Assembly: GCA_965646165.1 (NCBI GenBank)
Contig: CBFFYP010000002.1
Span: 1 to 64,000 of the forward strand
Reading direction: 5' to 3'
Source: MGBC114844 sp910585855
Lineage (GTDB): Bacteria > Bacillota > Clostridia > Lachnospirales > Lachnospiraceae
Length of the DNA: 64,000 nucleotides
Shown here: in pieces, positions 18,001-26,155 of the stretch
Layout: every line of letters starts with the position of its first letter
How positions within the stretch are numbered: position 1 is the first letter of the stretch
The notes under the pieces: model-generated
Seen by the model: only the letters and a program-made list of their open reading frames with translations
Database searches by the model: none
What the model was told of the DNA's origin: nothing
Made by a program: the position numbers and the translations under genes

Positions 18001-18150
18001 ACCAAAACAAAACTAACCGTCAATACTGTTTTTAAGAAGGCTTCTCTCTGCAATTTATTAGAGCAGGAAGAAGAGGAATTAAAGGTGACAGGAAATGAAA
18101 TTGCTGTCTGCTTAAAACCATACGAAGTAGTAACGATAAAGTTGAGTTAA
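15064..18150 (+). CDS. GH38 alpha-mannosidase
   Basis: A 1028-residue GH38 alpha-mannosidase with no signal peptide, so intracellular. The catalytic domain begins near residue 235. Metal-site motif GHTHIDVAW (240-248) and nucleophile motif WLPDVFGYSGALPQ with Asp355 are intact, as is the QFHDILPGSS segment typical of the family. The N-terminal 230 residues form a beta-rich domain and the last 400 residues the C-terminal beta-domains. It would trim alpha-mannose from imported high-mannose chains to Man-beta-1,4-GlcNAc for the GH130 enzyme. Strong AAGGAGG upstream. Part of the plus-strand glycan operon. Confidence 0.95.
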   Translation: MYFLDKRVRVICDELKRLRVKQRFVVSNWEYKEGNFIRPKEAEEEGTDWKAFDSQTMHWYGKDRHYWFRTTYQVPKELDGVRMWLHVCTQIDEWDDAKNPQFLLFVNGEVVQGIDMNHRDVLLRSQAEAGEELALDLQAYTGTLHKEFHLIVEIQEIDEKIERLYYDLWTPLAAFSRMEEDDRNRKEIQEILNTAVNFLDLRTPYSEEFYRTVSEATDYLAQALYTEKAGYRDVIATCIGHTHIDVAWWWTVAQTREKVCRSFATVLKLMEEYPNYKFMSSQPQLYVFLKERYPELYQKIKERIQEKRWEPEGGMWVEADCNLTSGESLVRQFMYGKRFFQEEFGVDNRILWLPDVFGYSGALPQIMKKCGIDYFMTTKLAWNQFNKIPYDTMMWRGIDGTEVLTHLITTLGVNQPIKDYFTTYNGMLHPDAIMGGWMRYQNKDINNDILVSYGYGDGGGGPTREMIETSIRMEKGVKGIPLVRQEFAGTYFDELKERVAGNKRLPVWEGELYFEYHRGTLTSMARNKRSNRKSELGLMDLEYFSVLASEELAYPSEELEGLWKTVLLNQFHDILPGSSIHEVYEVTKEEYLYVSERIKALIEERKRAVAGTGEAVTIFNTTGKERSDIVNLGDFDGEALADEEENCYPVQKTAEGSVAFVKGLPAKGYQSFCRAEKTDAENPFTLVQPYQLETPFFSVQLDAQGMITSIYDKEANREVIQKGERANLLRMYEDKPIYFDNWDIDIYYTEKFWDLDTAEDMEWIEIGPVRAVLKVIRKASRSTVCQKIIFYADSRRIDFVTDVDWKEHQTLLKVHFPVAVHTDEATFDIQFGNLTRKTHQNTSWDVARFESCGQKWMDLSEGHYGVSLLNDCKYGHSVKDSNIALTLIKSGIEPNPTADQEKHQFTYAIYPHMEGWRTAGTVEEAYKLNQPLLAALNTKKNQKYSLVSAAHSNIIIETIKQAEDKNGIIIRMYESENAYTKTKLTVNTVFKKASLCNLLEQEEEELKVTGNEIAVCLKPYEVVTIKLS

Positions 18151-18201
18151 TCAGATAGAAATTCAAAAAAGAAGGTGACAGACGAAAGGAGAGAGGAGGA
18201 T

Positions 18202-20694
18202 ATGAAAAGAAAGAAATTTATAAATCGCAGCTTAGAAATGATTTTGGCGGCAGTCGTAGCGGCTTCTCTGGTATCGTGTGCAAATCAAAAGAATGTACCA
18301 GAAAGTACAACAGCAGCTACTGTATCAGAAGAAACGACTGTAAAAGAAACTATATCAGAGCAAATCGAAAATACGGGGATTTATTCTATTACTGAGGAAA
18401 ATGCAAGCCCGGAACTTACAATGAGCCGTCAGCCGGAGGCATCTTATTGGTTTCCGGCACAGCTATTAGAGTGGAAGAAAGAAGATGATCCCGATTTTAT
18501 CTTTAATATCAGTACTGTGCCGCTTGCTGAGAGAGTGAGTATTGATGATTTAAAAACGGTAAATACAACACAAAACCGAGATACCAAGGTAATGGCAGTT
18601 TCGATTATGAACGGCAGTACCAGCGGCAATGCACCGCATGGTTTAAATAAGGCAGATGCCAATGCATTTACTTATTGGCAGTATGTGGATATATTGGTAT
18701 ATTGGGGAGGTTCTTCCGGTGAAGGGCTTATCGTAGCACCAAGTGCAGATGTGGTAGATGCCGGACATAAAAATGGAGTAAAAGTAATCGGAACGGTATT
18801 TATGCCGCAGGCAGCACATGGCGGAAAGATGGAATGGTTAGAGGATCTGCTAAAAAAAGAAGAGGACGGAAGTTATCTGGTTGCAGATAAATTAATTGAA
18901 GTTGCTAAGCTTTATGGATTTGACGGATGGTTTATCAATCAGGAAACAGAAGGAACGGATGAAGAGCCTTTGACAAAGGAACATGCGCTGCGGATGCAGG
19001 AATTTTTATCTTATTATAAAGAAAAAGCTGCCGAATTGGAATTGATCTATTATGATTCTATGACAGTGGACGGTCAGATGGATTGGCAGAATGGACTGAC
19101 AGAAAAAAATCTTGCATTTTTAAAGACAGAAGAAGGAAAAGCGGCTGCCGATCAAATGTTTTTAAATTTTTGGTGGACAACGGAAAAATATACCCCGGAA
19201 GAGCTGCTGAAGTATTCTGCAGAGTTAGCAGAACAAAACGGAATCGATCCTTATATGTTATATGCAGGTGTCGATCTGCAGAGTAAAGGTTATGGAACAA
19301 AGATTGACTGGAGTTTATTTGAAAATCCAGAGGGCGGAACTTATACTTCTTTAGGGCTTTATTGTCCAAGCTGGACTTATTTTTCTGCCGATATGATACA
19401 GGACTTTTGGAAGCAGGAAAATAGGCTGTGGGTAAATGCAGAAGGAAATCCGGCAAGTGAGCAGACCGATTTGGAGGATACGCAGTGGAGAGGCATTTCT
19501 TCTTATGTGGTAGAGCGTACAGCAATTACCAAAACTCCTTTTGTTACAAATTTCTGTACAGGAAACGGATATGGGTTTTACAAAAAAGGAGAACTAATCA
19601 GTATGCTGGATTGGAATAATCGAAGCATATCCGATATTTTGCCGACCTATCGCTATATAATTGAGAATGGAGAGGGCAATTATCTCTCTGCTGATTTGGA
19701 TGTAGGAGATGCCTATTACGGCGGAAACAGTATGATTCTGCGTGGTGCAGTAAAGCAAGGAGTGTCTTCTGAAATAAAAATGTATCGTGCCTCTCTTCCT
19801 GTCACAGATACCATGATCTTTACTACTACAGCAAGAGCAAAGGGAGCGGAAACGGCACTGGATGCGATACTGACATTGGAAGACGGATCGGAAGTGATAT
19901 TGGAAGGAGATAAAAAAGTCAGTGATGATTGGATAACGGTACAATATTCGCTGGTTGGATTGGCAGGGAAAACGATACAAGGAATTTCCTATCGGATTAC
20001 TCCTAAAGCAGATGCGGGCGGACTGCAGTTTCGCTTTGGCAATCTTACTTTGCTTGAGCCGGAGGCAGAGGCAGAGGAGCGGGCTTTTGTCAGCAATGTA
20101 GAAATATTAGACAGCGAGTTTGACGAAGACGCTATGTATGCTGGAGTAAGACTGGCATGGGAGTCTGATATACCAACAGATTACTATGAGATTTACCGGA
20201 TTAACTCCGATCAGACAAAATCTTTGTTAGGGGTATCCAATACCAATAGTTTTTATATCAATACACTGCCTCGTACAGATGAAACCAATCGTTCAGTCTT
20301 TGAAGTAGTGCCGATCAATGTGTTATTAGAAGAGGGAAACTGTGCACAGGTGACAATGGACTGGCCAGATAACCGGATTCCAAAGGCAGCATTTGCCGCT
20401 GATATTACACTTGCCGCACCGGGAGAAACGATAACATTCCAGAGTCTTTGTTCACAGAACGCAAAGAAGGTGACATGGACACTTTCCGGTTCGGATACAG
20501 AAACCGCAGAGGGAGAAACTGTTTCTGTTACTTATTCAGAAGAAGGAGTATATCCGGTTTCTATTAAAGCAGAAAATGAGTCAGGCAGCAGCGAAGCTGT
20601 TATTGAAGGATATATTGTAATCACAGAGAAAGCGTCTGCAGGGCGTGTTCTTCTACGCATGATGCCTTTGCACCGAAAGAGGCGCAATTTATAA
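18202..20694 (+). CDS. GH85 endo-beta-N-acetylglucosaminidase lipoprotein, C-terminus damaged
   Basis: An 830-residue surface lipoprotein. Lipobox LVSC places the lipidated Cys at 26, followed by a Thr/Glu-rich linker. The GH85 barrel includes KVIGTVFMP, ADKLIEVAKLYGFDGW and the catalytic pair in FINQET (Asn246, Glu248). GH85 enzymes cut the chitobiose core of N-glycans. A fibronectin-like/Ig-like region follows (about 650-815). The last residues run out of frame: from 20655 the -1 frame encodes 39 codons ending IYEVEVYGLE, the typical last strand of a CBM32/F5-8 domain. Most of that domain has been lost. Start 18202 has GAGAGGAGG upstream. Confidence 0.93.
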   Translation: MKRKKFINRSLEMILAAVVAASLVSCANQKNVPESTTAATVSEETTVKETISEQIENTGIYSITEENASPELTMSRQPEASYWFPAQLLEWKKEDDPDFIFNISTVPLAERVSIDDLKTVNTTQNRDTKVMAVSIMNGSTSGNAPHGLNKADANAFTYWQYVDILVYWGGSSGEGLIVAPSADVVDAGHKNGVKVIGTVFMPQAAHGGKMEWLEDLLKKEEDGSYLVADKLIEVAKLYGFDGWFINQETEGTDEEPLTKEHALRMQEFLSYYKEKAAELELIYYDSMTVDGQMDWQNGLTEKNLAFLKTEEGKAAADQMFLNFWWTTEKYTPEELLKYSAELAEQNGIDPYMLYAGVDLQSKGYGTKIDWSLFENPEGGTYTSLGLYCPSWTYFSADMIQDFWKQENRLWVNAEGNPASEQTDLEDTQWRGISSYVVERTAITKTPFVTNFCTGNGYGFYKKGELISMLDWNNRSISDILPTYRYIIENGEGNYLSADLDVGDAYYGGNSMILRGAVKQGVSSEIKMYRASLPVTDTMIFTTTARAKGAETALDAILTLEDGSEVILEGDKKVSDDWITVQYSLVGLAGKTIQGISYRITPKADAGGLQFRFGNLTLLEPEAEAEERAFVSNVEILDSEFDEDAMYAGVRLAWESDIPTDYYEIYRINSDQTKSLLGVSNTNSFYINTLPRTDETNRSVFEVVPINVLLEEGNCAQVTMDWPDNRIPKAAFAADITLAAPGETITFQSLCSQNAKKVTWTLSGSDTETAEGETVSVTYSEEGVYPVSIKAENESGSSEAVIEGYIVITEKASAGRVLLRMMPLHRKRRNL

Positions 20695-20774
20695 AACTTG
20701 TCATTTATAAACCGACACAGGGAAGCGACAGTGCAACACGTATCTATGAAGTAGAGGTTTATGGTTTAGAATAA
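20655..20774 (+). pseudogene. Remnant of C-terminal CBM32/F5-8-type domain of the GH85 gene
   Basis: In the frame shifted from the GH85 gene, 39 codons plus stop encode THDAFAPKEAQFIKLVIY followed by ATRIYEVEVYG, the end of a discoidin-type carbohydrate-binding domain. About 100 residues of such a domain are missing before it. This points to an internal deletion joining the frames out of register. There is no start codon or ribosome binding site, so it is not expressed separately. Confidence 0.6.
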
Positions 20775-20806
20775 AAACGGAAAGAGTCAATGATAAAGGA
20801 GAAAAA

Positions 20807-22744
20807 GTGAGTAGGTCAGAAAAAGAAAATAAAGTGAGGATTGGAATTGATCTTGGAGGTACAGCGATCAAGATAGGCTTATTGAATCAGGAGTATCAGA
20901 TAATCGGACAAACCGCTATTTCAACCAATGCAGACAGACCATATCAGCAAGTAATTGCTGATATGGGACAAGCTGCCGCTGCTTTATTAAAAACAAATGG
21001 ATATCGAATAGAAGATTGTCTGGGAGTTGGAATAGGAAGTCCGGGAACGATCGACAGTGAGAATGGAATCGTATTGTATTCAAACAATATCCGCTGGAAT
21101 CATGTTCCTTTAGCAAGAGAATTACAGCGTTATCTGCCGCTTCCGGTATATATCAATAATGATGCAAACTGTGCCGCACTGGGAGAAACAGAAAGCGGAG
21201 CGGCAAAAGGCTGTCAAAATGTTATATTCCTAACATTGGGAACAGGAGTGGGCGGAGGTATCGTTATTGATGGAATGATCTTTGAAGGAGGTCATCCGGG
21301 CGGGGCAGAACTTGGACATATGCGGCTGCGTTCAGAGGGAAGAAAATGTACCTGCGGAAGAGAGGATTGTCTGGAAGCATATGCATCCGCAACGGCACTG
21401 ATTGCAGATACAAAAGAAATGGCAAAGCAGCATCCAGAGTCATTTCTTTGGAAGCTGTGTGAGCAGGACTTAGGAAAAATAAATGCAAAAACTCCGTTTG
21501 ATGCAGCAGAAGCAGGCGATTACTGCGGTCAGATATTGATAGAAAATTATATTCAATATCTTGCAGACGGAATTGCCAATCTGGTCAATATTTTTCGTCC
21601 CGATCTTGTAGTGCTTGGCGGTGGTGTATGTGCGCAGGGAGAAAAACTGACAGAGCCGCTGAATCAGTATTTAAGAAAATATTGTTTTGGAGCAGATGTT
21701 GCCTATATACCGCAGGTGGTGACTGCCAAAAACGGAAATGATGCCGGAATAATTGGAGCAGCAAAGTTAGTAAAAGCAAATCCAAAAGAAATTTTGTTTT
21801 TAGATCCTGTCTGTACAGAAAATATCTGGGGAGGAACAAGGCTTCGGGAGGAATTTCATTATGCCAATGCCAGTGATCACATCGGCGAGTGCTGGGGCAT
21901 CTCAGCGCATCCCAACGGAGACGGAACAATAAAAAACGGCAGATATTCAGGAACTACATTATCCGTATTGTGGGAAAAGCATCCAGAGCTTTTTGGAAAT
22001 TTAAAAGAGGATCGTTTTCCTCTTCTGGCAAAAATTATTGATGCCAAAGAAGATCTCAGCATACAGGTACATCCCGATGATTCCTATGCAAAAGTCTATG
22101 AAAATGGTTCTTATGGAAAGACAGAGTGCTGGTATGTGATAGACTGTGAAAAATCCTCTTCTCTTGTAATAGGGCATCACGCAGAAACAAAAGAAGAATT
22201 GCATCGGATGATTGAGGAAAAGAGATGGAATGATTTTATCCGTGAGATACCGATTCAAAAAGGAGATTTTATCCAGATCGATCCCGGAACGGTACATGCG
22301 ATTAAAGGCGGATGTTTAATTTTAGAAACACAGCAAAACAGTGATATTACGTATCGGATTTATGATTATGACAGATTGAGTAATGGTAAACCCAGAGAAC
22401 TGCATATCCAAAAAAGTCTGGATGTAATAAAAGTTCCGGCAAAGAGAGCAGAAGACAGTATATTGTCTGCAAGAGAAGTGCCTAAGAATCAACTGTATCA
22501 GTTATATCAATGCGATTACTATAAAATATTTAAGTTAGATGTAGAAGGAGAAGTTTGGTTAGAGCAGAATGAACCGTTTTTGATGCTGTCTGTATTAGAG
22601 GGATCGGGAATAATAGAGAATGATTTGATAAGAAAAGGAGATCATTTTATTATTCCATATCGGTATGGCAGATTTCAGATAAAAGGAAAGGTTTGCCTGA
22701 TTGTTTCTGCAGTAGGAGAAAGAGAAAAAGAGGAGAAAAAATGA
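20807..22744 (+). CDS. ROK-family sugar kinase fused to mannose-6-phosphate isomerase
   Basis: A 645-residue two-domain cytoplasmic enzyme. Residues 10-325 are a ROK kinase: RIGIDLGGT phosphate motif, ECG-type zinc site GRKCTCGREDCLEAYAS and GTGVGGGIV. Residues 327-640 are a class I mannose-6-phosphate isomerase with ENIWGGTRL, zinc ligands IQVHPDD (419-425) and PGTVHAI (493-499). Joined activities suggest mannose phosphorylation to mannose-6-phosphate, then isomerisation to fructose-6-phosphate; the kinase sugar is inferred. Start is GTG 20807 after AAAGGAG. The stop overlaps the nagB start (ATGA), indicating translational coupling. Confidence 0.93.
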   Translation: MSRSEKENKVRIGIDLGGTAIKIGLLNQEYQIIGQTAISTNADRPYQQVIADMGQAAAALLKTNGYRIEDCLGVGIGSPGTIDSENGIVLYSNNIRWNHVPLARELQRYLPLPVYINNDANCAALGETESGAAKGCQNVIFLTLGTGVGGGIVIDGMIFEGGHPGGAELGHMRLRSEGRKCTCGREDCLEAYASATALIADTKEMAKQHPESFLWKLCEQDLGKINAKTPFDAAEAGDYCGQILIENYIQYLADGIANLVNIFRPDLVVLGGGVCAQGEKLTEPLNQYLRKYCFGADVAYIPQVVTAKNGNDAGIIGAAKLVKANPKEILFLDPVCTENIWGGTRLREEFHYANASDHIGECWGISAHPNGDGTIKNGRYSGTTLSVLWEKHPELFGNLKEDRFPLLAKIIDAKEDLSIQVHPDDSYAKVYENGSYGKTECWYVIDCEKSSSLVIGHHAETKEELHRMIEEKRWNDFIREIPIQKGDFIQIDPGTVHAIKGGCLILETQQNSDITYRIYDYDRLSNGKPRELHIQKSLDVIKVPAKRAEDSILSAREVPKNQLYQLYQCDYYKIFKLDVEGEVWLEQNEPFLMLSVLEGSGIIENDLIRKGDHFIIPYRYGRFQIKGKVCLIVSAVGEREKEEKK

Positions 22745-23466
22745 AGATTATTATAGCAGAGGATTATAAAGAATTAAGCCGAAAGGCGGCAAATATAATA
22801 TCTGCTCAGATTATATTAAAATCCGATAGTGTGTTGGGGCTGGCGACAGGCTCAACACCTATCGGGATTTATGATCAGTTAGCAGAGCGATATTGTACAG
22901 GAGAACTGGATTTTTCTCAGGTTTTTACTATAAATTTGGATGAGTATTATGGTTTGAGTTCAGAGAATACACAGAGTTATCACTATTATATGAACAAATA
23001 TTTATTTTCTAAAGTAAATTTATCCAAAGAACATTGTTTTTTGCCGGATGGAGTAAACTTAGACAGCAGAGCAGAGTGTAAGCGGTATCAGGAGTTGATT
23101 GATAATTTAGGCGGAATAGATTTGCAGCTTCTAGGATTGGGGCATAACGGGCATATCGGATTTAATGAACCAGCAGATTTTTTTGAGAAAAAAGTACATT
23201 TGGTAGATCTGACAGAACAAACAATTCAGGCAAACCAGCGCTTTTTTGAGTCGGCAGAGGAAGTGCCAAGACAGGCGTATACAATGGGGGTTGGTACGAT
23301 CTTTCAGGCAAAGAAGATTTTGCTAGCAGTGAGCGGGGAGGAAAAAGCAGAAGCTCTTTATCGGGTGGTGCAGGGGAAAATTTCTCCGCAGATACCGGGA
23401 AGTATTTTGCAGCTACATCCTGATGTAACAGTAGTAGCAGATAGGGGGGCAGCAAAACTTTTTTAG
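22741..23466 (+). CDS. nagB: Glucosamine-6-phosphate deaminase
   Basis: A 241-residue NagB, converting glucosamine-6-phosphate to fructose-6-phosphate and ammonia. Family motifs are GLATGSTPIGIYDQL near residue 38, NLDEYYGL, and LGLGHNGHIGFNEP with the catalytic histidine region. Length is normal. The ATG overlaps the preceding stop by 4 bp, so it is translated with the kinase-isomerase. It closes the locus by handling the GlcNAc part of the N-glycan. The needed GlcNAc-6-phosphate deacetylase (NagA) is not in this window. Confidence 0.96.
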   Translation: MKIIIAEDYKELSRKAANIISAQIILKSDSVLGLATGSTPIGIYDQLAERYCTGELDFSQVFTINLDEYYGLSSENTQSYHYYMNKYLFSKVNLSKEHCFLPDGVNLDSRAECKRYQELIDNLGGIDLQLLGLGHNGHIGFNEPADFFEKKVHLVDLTEQTIQANQRFFESAEEVPRQAYTMGVGTIFQAKKILLAVSGEEKAEALYRVVQGKISPQIPGSILQLHPDVTVVADRGAAKLF

Positions 23467-23471
23467 ATGTT

Positions 23472-23510
23472 GGTTTTCACCGGACGCCAGAGGTGGATAG
23501 CAGTAGAAAT
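23472..23510 (+). repeat. S-family scar (S0)
   Basis: Five bp after the nagB stop, GGTTTTCACCGGACGCCAGA is followed directly by GGATAGCAGTAGAAA. These match the two outer ends of S4 and S6 (TTTCACYGGACGC and GGATAACGGTAGAAA) with the roughly 320-bp interior missing. It looks like a collapsed copy. Confidence 0.55.
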
Positions 23511-23603
23511 TATGTGTGATTATAGATTTTATTGTGGAATAGGTTTTTAGAAAGTTAGAAGAGTTTGAATGTGACTCTTTTTTCGTTCCGGGGTCAAGAA
23601 ACA

Positions 23604-23933
23604 GCTAGATTCGAAAACGGCAGGCAGCCTGCAGTGACTTTGGAAAAAAGTTAGAAGTTCTTGGGCTTCTGCTTGAATACCTAAGATTTTTTTCACATAC
23701 TGCTTCTATGCAGTGTGTGAAAAAAAAGGGGCGTGTTTAGCCCGTATGATAAGAGAGAGATAGTGTTGTGGTAGGTGGAAGCTTTTGGTATGGTAGTTTG
23801 TTTGGGCTTGTGGTAAGGGCGAATTGCGCCCCGGTCTGTCTGGTTGGATGAATGGAAAGGCAGAAGCCTTAGAACTTCTTGCTTTTTGGAGAACGGAACA
23901 GCAGGATGCCTGCCGTTTTCGAATCTGGCGTCC
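23604..23933 (-). repeat. S-family large hairpin element (S1)
   Basis: Reverse-orientation copy of about 330 bp. Outer arms contain AGATTCGAAAACGGCAGGCA and its exact complement near 23910-23926. Inside are the conserved family blocks: GGGCGAATTGCGCCCCGGTC, AGGGGCGTGTTTAGCCC, and a hairpin TTTTTTCACATACTGC...GCAGTGTGTGAAAAAA. It ends in GGCGTCC. With S0 it fills the gap between nagB and the AI-2E-type gene. No coding potential is evident. Confidence 0.85.
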
Positions 23934-24023
23934 GACTTTATTTTGTTAAGTGTTTACAGATAAATAGACTTATGGTAAACTGATGAAATAAAATATAGTA
24001 TGTTAAAAAATTTGGAGGAAAAA

Positions 24024-25196
24024 ATGAAACAGGAGTATAAAAAGTATATGGTTTTGGCAGGGTGGATGTTTGTTCTTTATCTTTGCATACGATATTGGGA
24101 TCGGTTTATCAATATAGTATTTCTTGGGATTCAGGCTGCTTCTCCGCTGATTTTAGGTGCTGTGATTGCTTATATGTTAAATATTATTATGAGTTTTTTT
24201 GAACGGCATTATTTGAAAAAATGTAAGTTTTCGGTTGTGATTAGTCAGAAGCGGATTATTTGTATGTTGTTGTCGTTTGTCAGTTTGGCAGGAATTATTT
24301 TTTTGATTTTTCAGTTGGTTTTGCCAGAGTTGGTGAATTGTATCAGGGAGTTATTGAAAAAAGGTCCGGCTGTTATAGAAGAGATTTATTTGTCATTAAA
24401 GGATAATACAAATCTGGCAGGATATATGGAGATTTTGGATCAGAATATTGTTTTGGATCAGGTGATGTTGGAGGAAAAGATCGAACAGGCAATCGGCATG
24501 TTATTAAATGGTGTCGGAGGGATGATGAATTCGGTATTTTTAGCGGTTACTTCTTTGGTTTCTTGGGTAGTGACGCTTTTGGTCGGAATGATTTTTTCTA
24601 TTTATCTTTTGCTTGGAAAAGAGCAGATTGGGAAACAGATTAAATTGTTGATTTGTACTTATCTGCCAAAATATGATAAAAAGATTTTTTATGTGGCTGA
24701 TACGATCAATTATAGTTTTCATAATTTTATTGTTGGACAGTGTACAGAGGCAGTGATTTTGGGGAGTCTTTGTATTGTTGGGATGTGGATTTGCCGTTTC
24801 CCTTATGCAGTGATGATTGGTGTGCTGGTTGGATTTACGGCTTTAATTCCGATTGCGGGGGCTTATATTGGAGCAGGAGTGGGGGCTTTTATGATTTTTA
24901 CGGTTTCTCCGATAAAGGCAGTGTTCTTTTTGGTATTTATTGTGGTGCTGCAGCAGTTGGAAGGGAATTTGATTTATCCTCGTGTAGTTGGAAGTTCGAT
25001 TGGACTGCCCGGAATCTGGGTGCTTGCGGCTATTACGATTGGCGGAGGAATTCTTGGAATTGGAGGGATGTTGGTGGCAGTGCCTTTGACAGCGGCTATT
25101 TATCAACTGCTTCGGGAAGATGTTTATAATAGAAGGAAAGTGACTGCGGCTGTTTCAAAAGAAATAAAGAAAAAAACAGAATTAAAGAAAGTGTAA
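24024..25196 (+). CDS. AI-2E/PerM-family membrane transporter
   Basis: A 390-residue polytopic protein of the AI-2E transporter (PerM/YtvI/YdbI) family. Helices near residues 9-35 are followed by a central extracytoplasmic region (about 105-160, ELVNCIRELLKKGPAVIEEI) and a C-terminal helix bundle with YAVMIGVLVGFTALIPIAGA and LEGNLIYPRVVGSSIGLPGI, the family signature. Substrates differ widely in this family, so none is assigned. Start 24024 has TTTGGAGG 6 nt upstream; the earlier ATG at 24000 has none. It is followed after 82 bp by spmA. Confidence 0.9.
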   Translation: MKQEYKKYMVLAGWMFVLYLCIRYWDRFINIVFLGIQAASPLILGAVIAYMLNIIMSFFERHYLKKCKFSVVISQKRIICMLLSFVSLAGIIFLIFQLVLPELVNCIRELLKKGPAVIEEIYLSLKDNTNLAGYMEILDQNIVLDQVMLEEKIEQAIGMLLNGVGGMMNSVFLAVTSLVSWVVTLLVGMIFSIYLLLGKEQIGKQIKLLICTYLPKYDKKIFYVADTINYSFHNFIVGQCTEAVILGSLCIVGMWICRFPYAVMIGVLVGFTALIPIAGAYIGAGVGAFMIFTVSPIKAVFFLVFIVVLQQLEGNLIYPRVVGSSIGLPGIWVLAAITIGGGILGIGGMLVAVPLTAAIYQLLREDVYNRRKVTAAVSKEIKKKTELKKV

Positions 25197-25278
25197 TGGA
25201 GAAATTTTGCATGGTATAGTTGGATGGAAAAGGACATAGTTTAATAAGTGAAAGGTCTATAGAAAAGAGGAAGGCTGG

Positions 25279-25926
25279 ATGCTGAATAAACTGTGGGCAG
25301 GAATGATTATAATTGGGATTTGTTTTGGAGCAGCGACTGGGCGGATGGCGGAGATTTCAGGAGCAGTGATTGATAATGCAAAGGAAGCGGTTAGTTTATC
25401 AATTACTATGCTTGGGGTAGTGGGAGTCTGGAGCGGAGTTATGAAGATTGCGGAGGACTCTGGACTGTTAAAAGAGATAGAGAAAGGGCTTAGTCCGCTG
25501 GTGCATTTTTTATTTCCACGAATTCCAAAAGGGCATAAAAGCTTGGAATATATTACTACGAATATTGTGGCAAATATATTGGGGCTGGGGTGGGGAGCAA
25601 CTCCGGCTGGGCTTAGAGCGATGAAAGATTTGGCAGAGTTAGAGAAAGAACGTGGAAACAGCGAATATTTAGAAGATGTGAAAACGGCAAAAAAAGAGGC
25701 AGCAGGCAGTATACAAAATAGTACTGTAAGAACTGCAAGCAATGAAATGTGTACTTTTCTTGTAATGAATATTTCATCTTTACAGTTAATACCAGTTAAT
25801 ATTATTGCATATCGCAGTCAATATGGAAGTGTAAATCCGACGGTGATAATTGCACCTGCGATTGTGGCAACGTTTTTTAGTACGGTGGTGGCGATTATTT
25901 ATTGTAAAGTGATGGGGAGAAAATGA
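25279..25926 (+). CDS. spmA: Spore maturation protein A
   Basis: A 215-residue membrane protein with the nucleoside-recognition (Gate) domain. GVWSGVMKIAEDSGLL and the highly conserved NIVANILGLGWGATPAGL identify SpmA. SpmA and SpmB act together in core dehydration of the spore. The length is slightly above the usual 195-200 residues. The ATG follows GAGGAAGG. Its partner spmB is not adjacent as usual: a chemoreceptor unit with its own promoter lies between. Confidence 0.94.
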   Translation: MLNKLWAGMIIIGICFGAATGRMAEISGAVIDNAKEAVSLSITMLGVVGVWSGVMKIAEDSGLLKEIEKGLSPLVHFLFPRIPKGHKSLEYITTNIVANILGLGWGATPAGLRAMKDLAELEKERGNSEYLEDVKTAKKEAAGSIQNSTVRTASNEMCTFLVMNISSLQLIPVNIIAYRSQYGSVNPTVIIAPAIVATFFSTVVAIIYCKVMGRK

Positions 25927-26030
25927 AAAGAAGAAATTTTGTATAAGATTAAAAAAGCAGGAAAAGTGGATTAGTATACTAATAGTCAGCATTTCCCCTA
26001 TTTAAACGTAATATATGGAGGTACAAATAG

Positions 26031-26060
26031 AAAGCAAAGATGGCAGAATTCTTTGCTTTT
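26031..26060 (+). terminator. Terminator between spmA and chemoreceptor
   Basis: Nine-bp perfect stem AAAGCAAAG / CTTTGCTTT with an 11-nt loop (ATGGCAGAATT), followed by TATTTGACTTTTTT. It separates spmA transcription from the next unit. Confidence 0.6.
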
Positions 26061-26062
26061 AT

Positions 26063-26091
26063 TTGACTTTTTTATAGAGAAAAGCTATAAT
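26063..26091 (+). promoter_or_regulatory. Sigma-A promoter of chemoreceptor gene
   Basis: TTGACT (26063-26068) and a perfect TATAAT (26086-26091) with a 17-bp spacer, about 60 bp upstream of the receptor start. It makes the gene an independent transcription unit between spmA and spmB. Confidence 0.7.
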
Positions 26092-26155
26092 CAAAGTAAA
26101 AATGGGAGAGTTTTATTTTTTTATTATTTTAGGAAAATTTTTTAGGAGGATGGTT

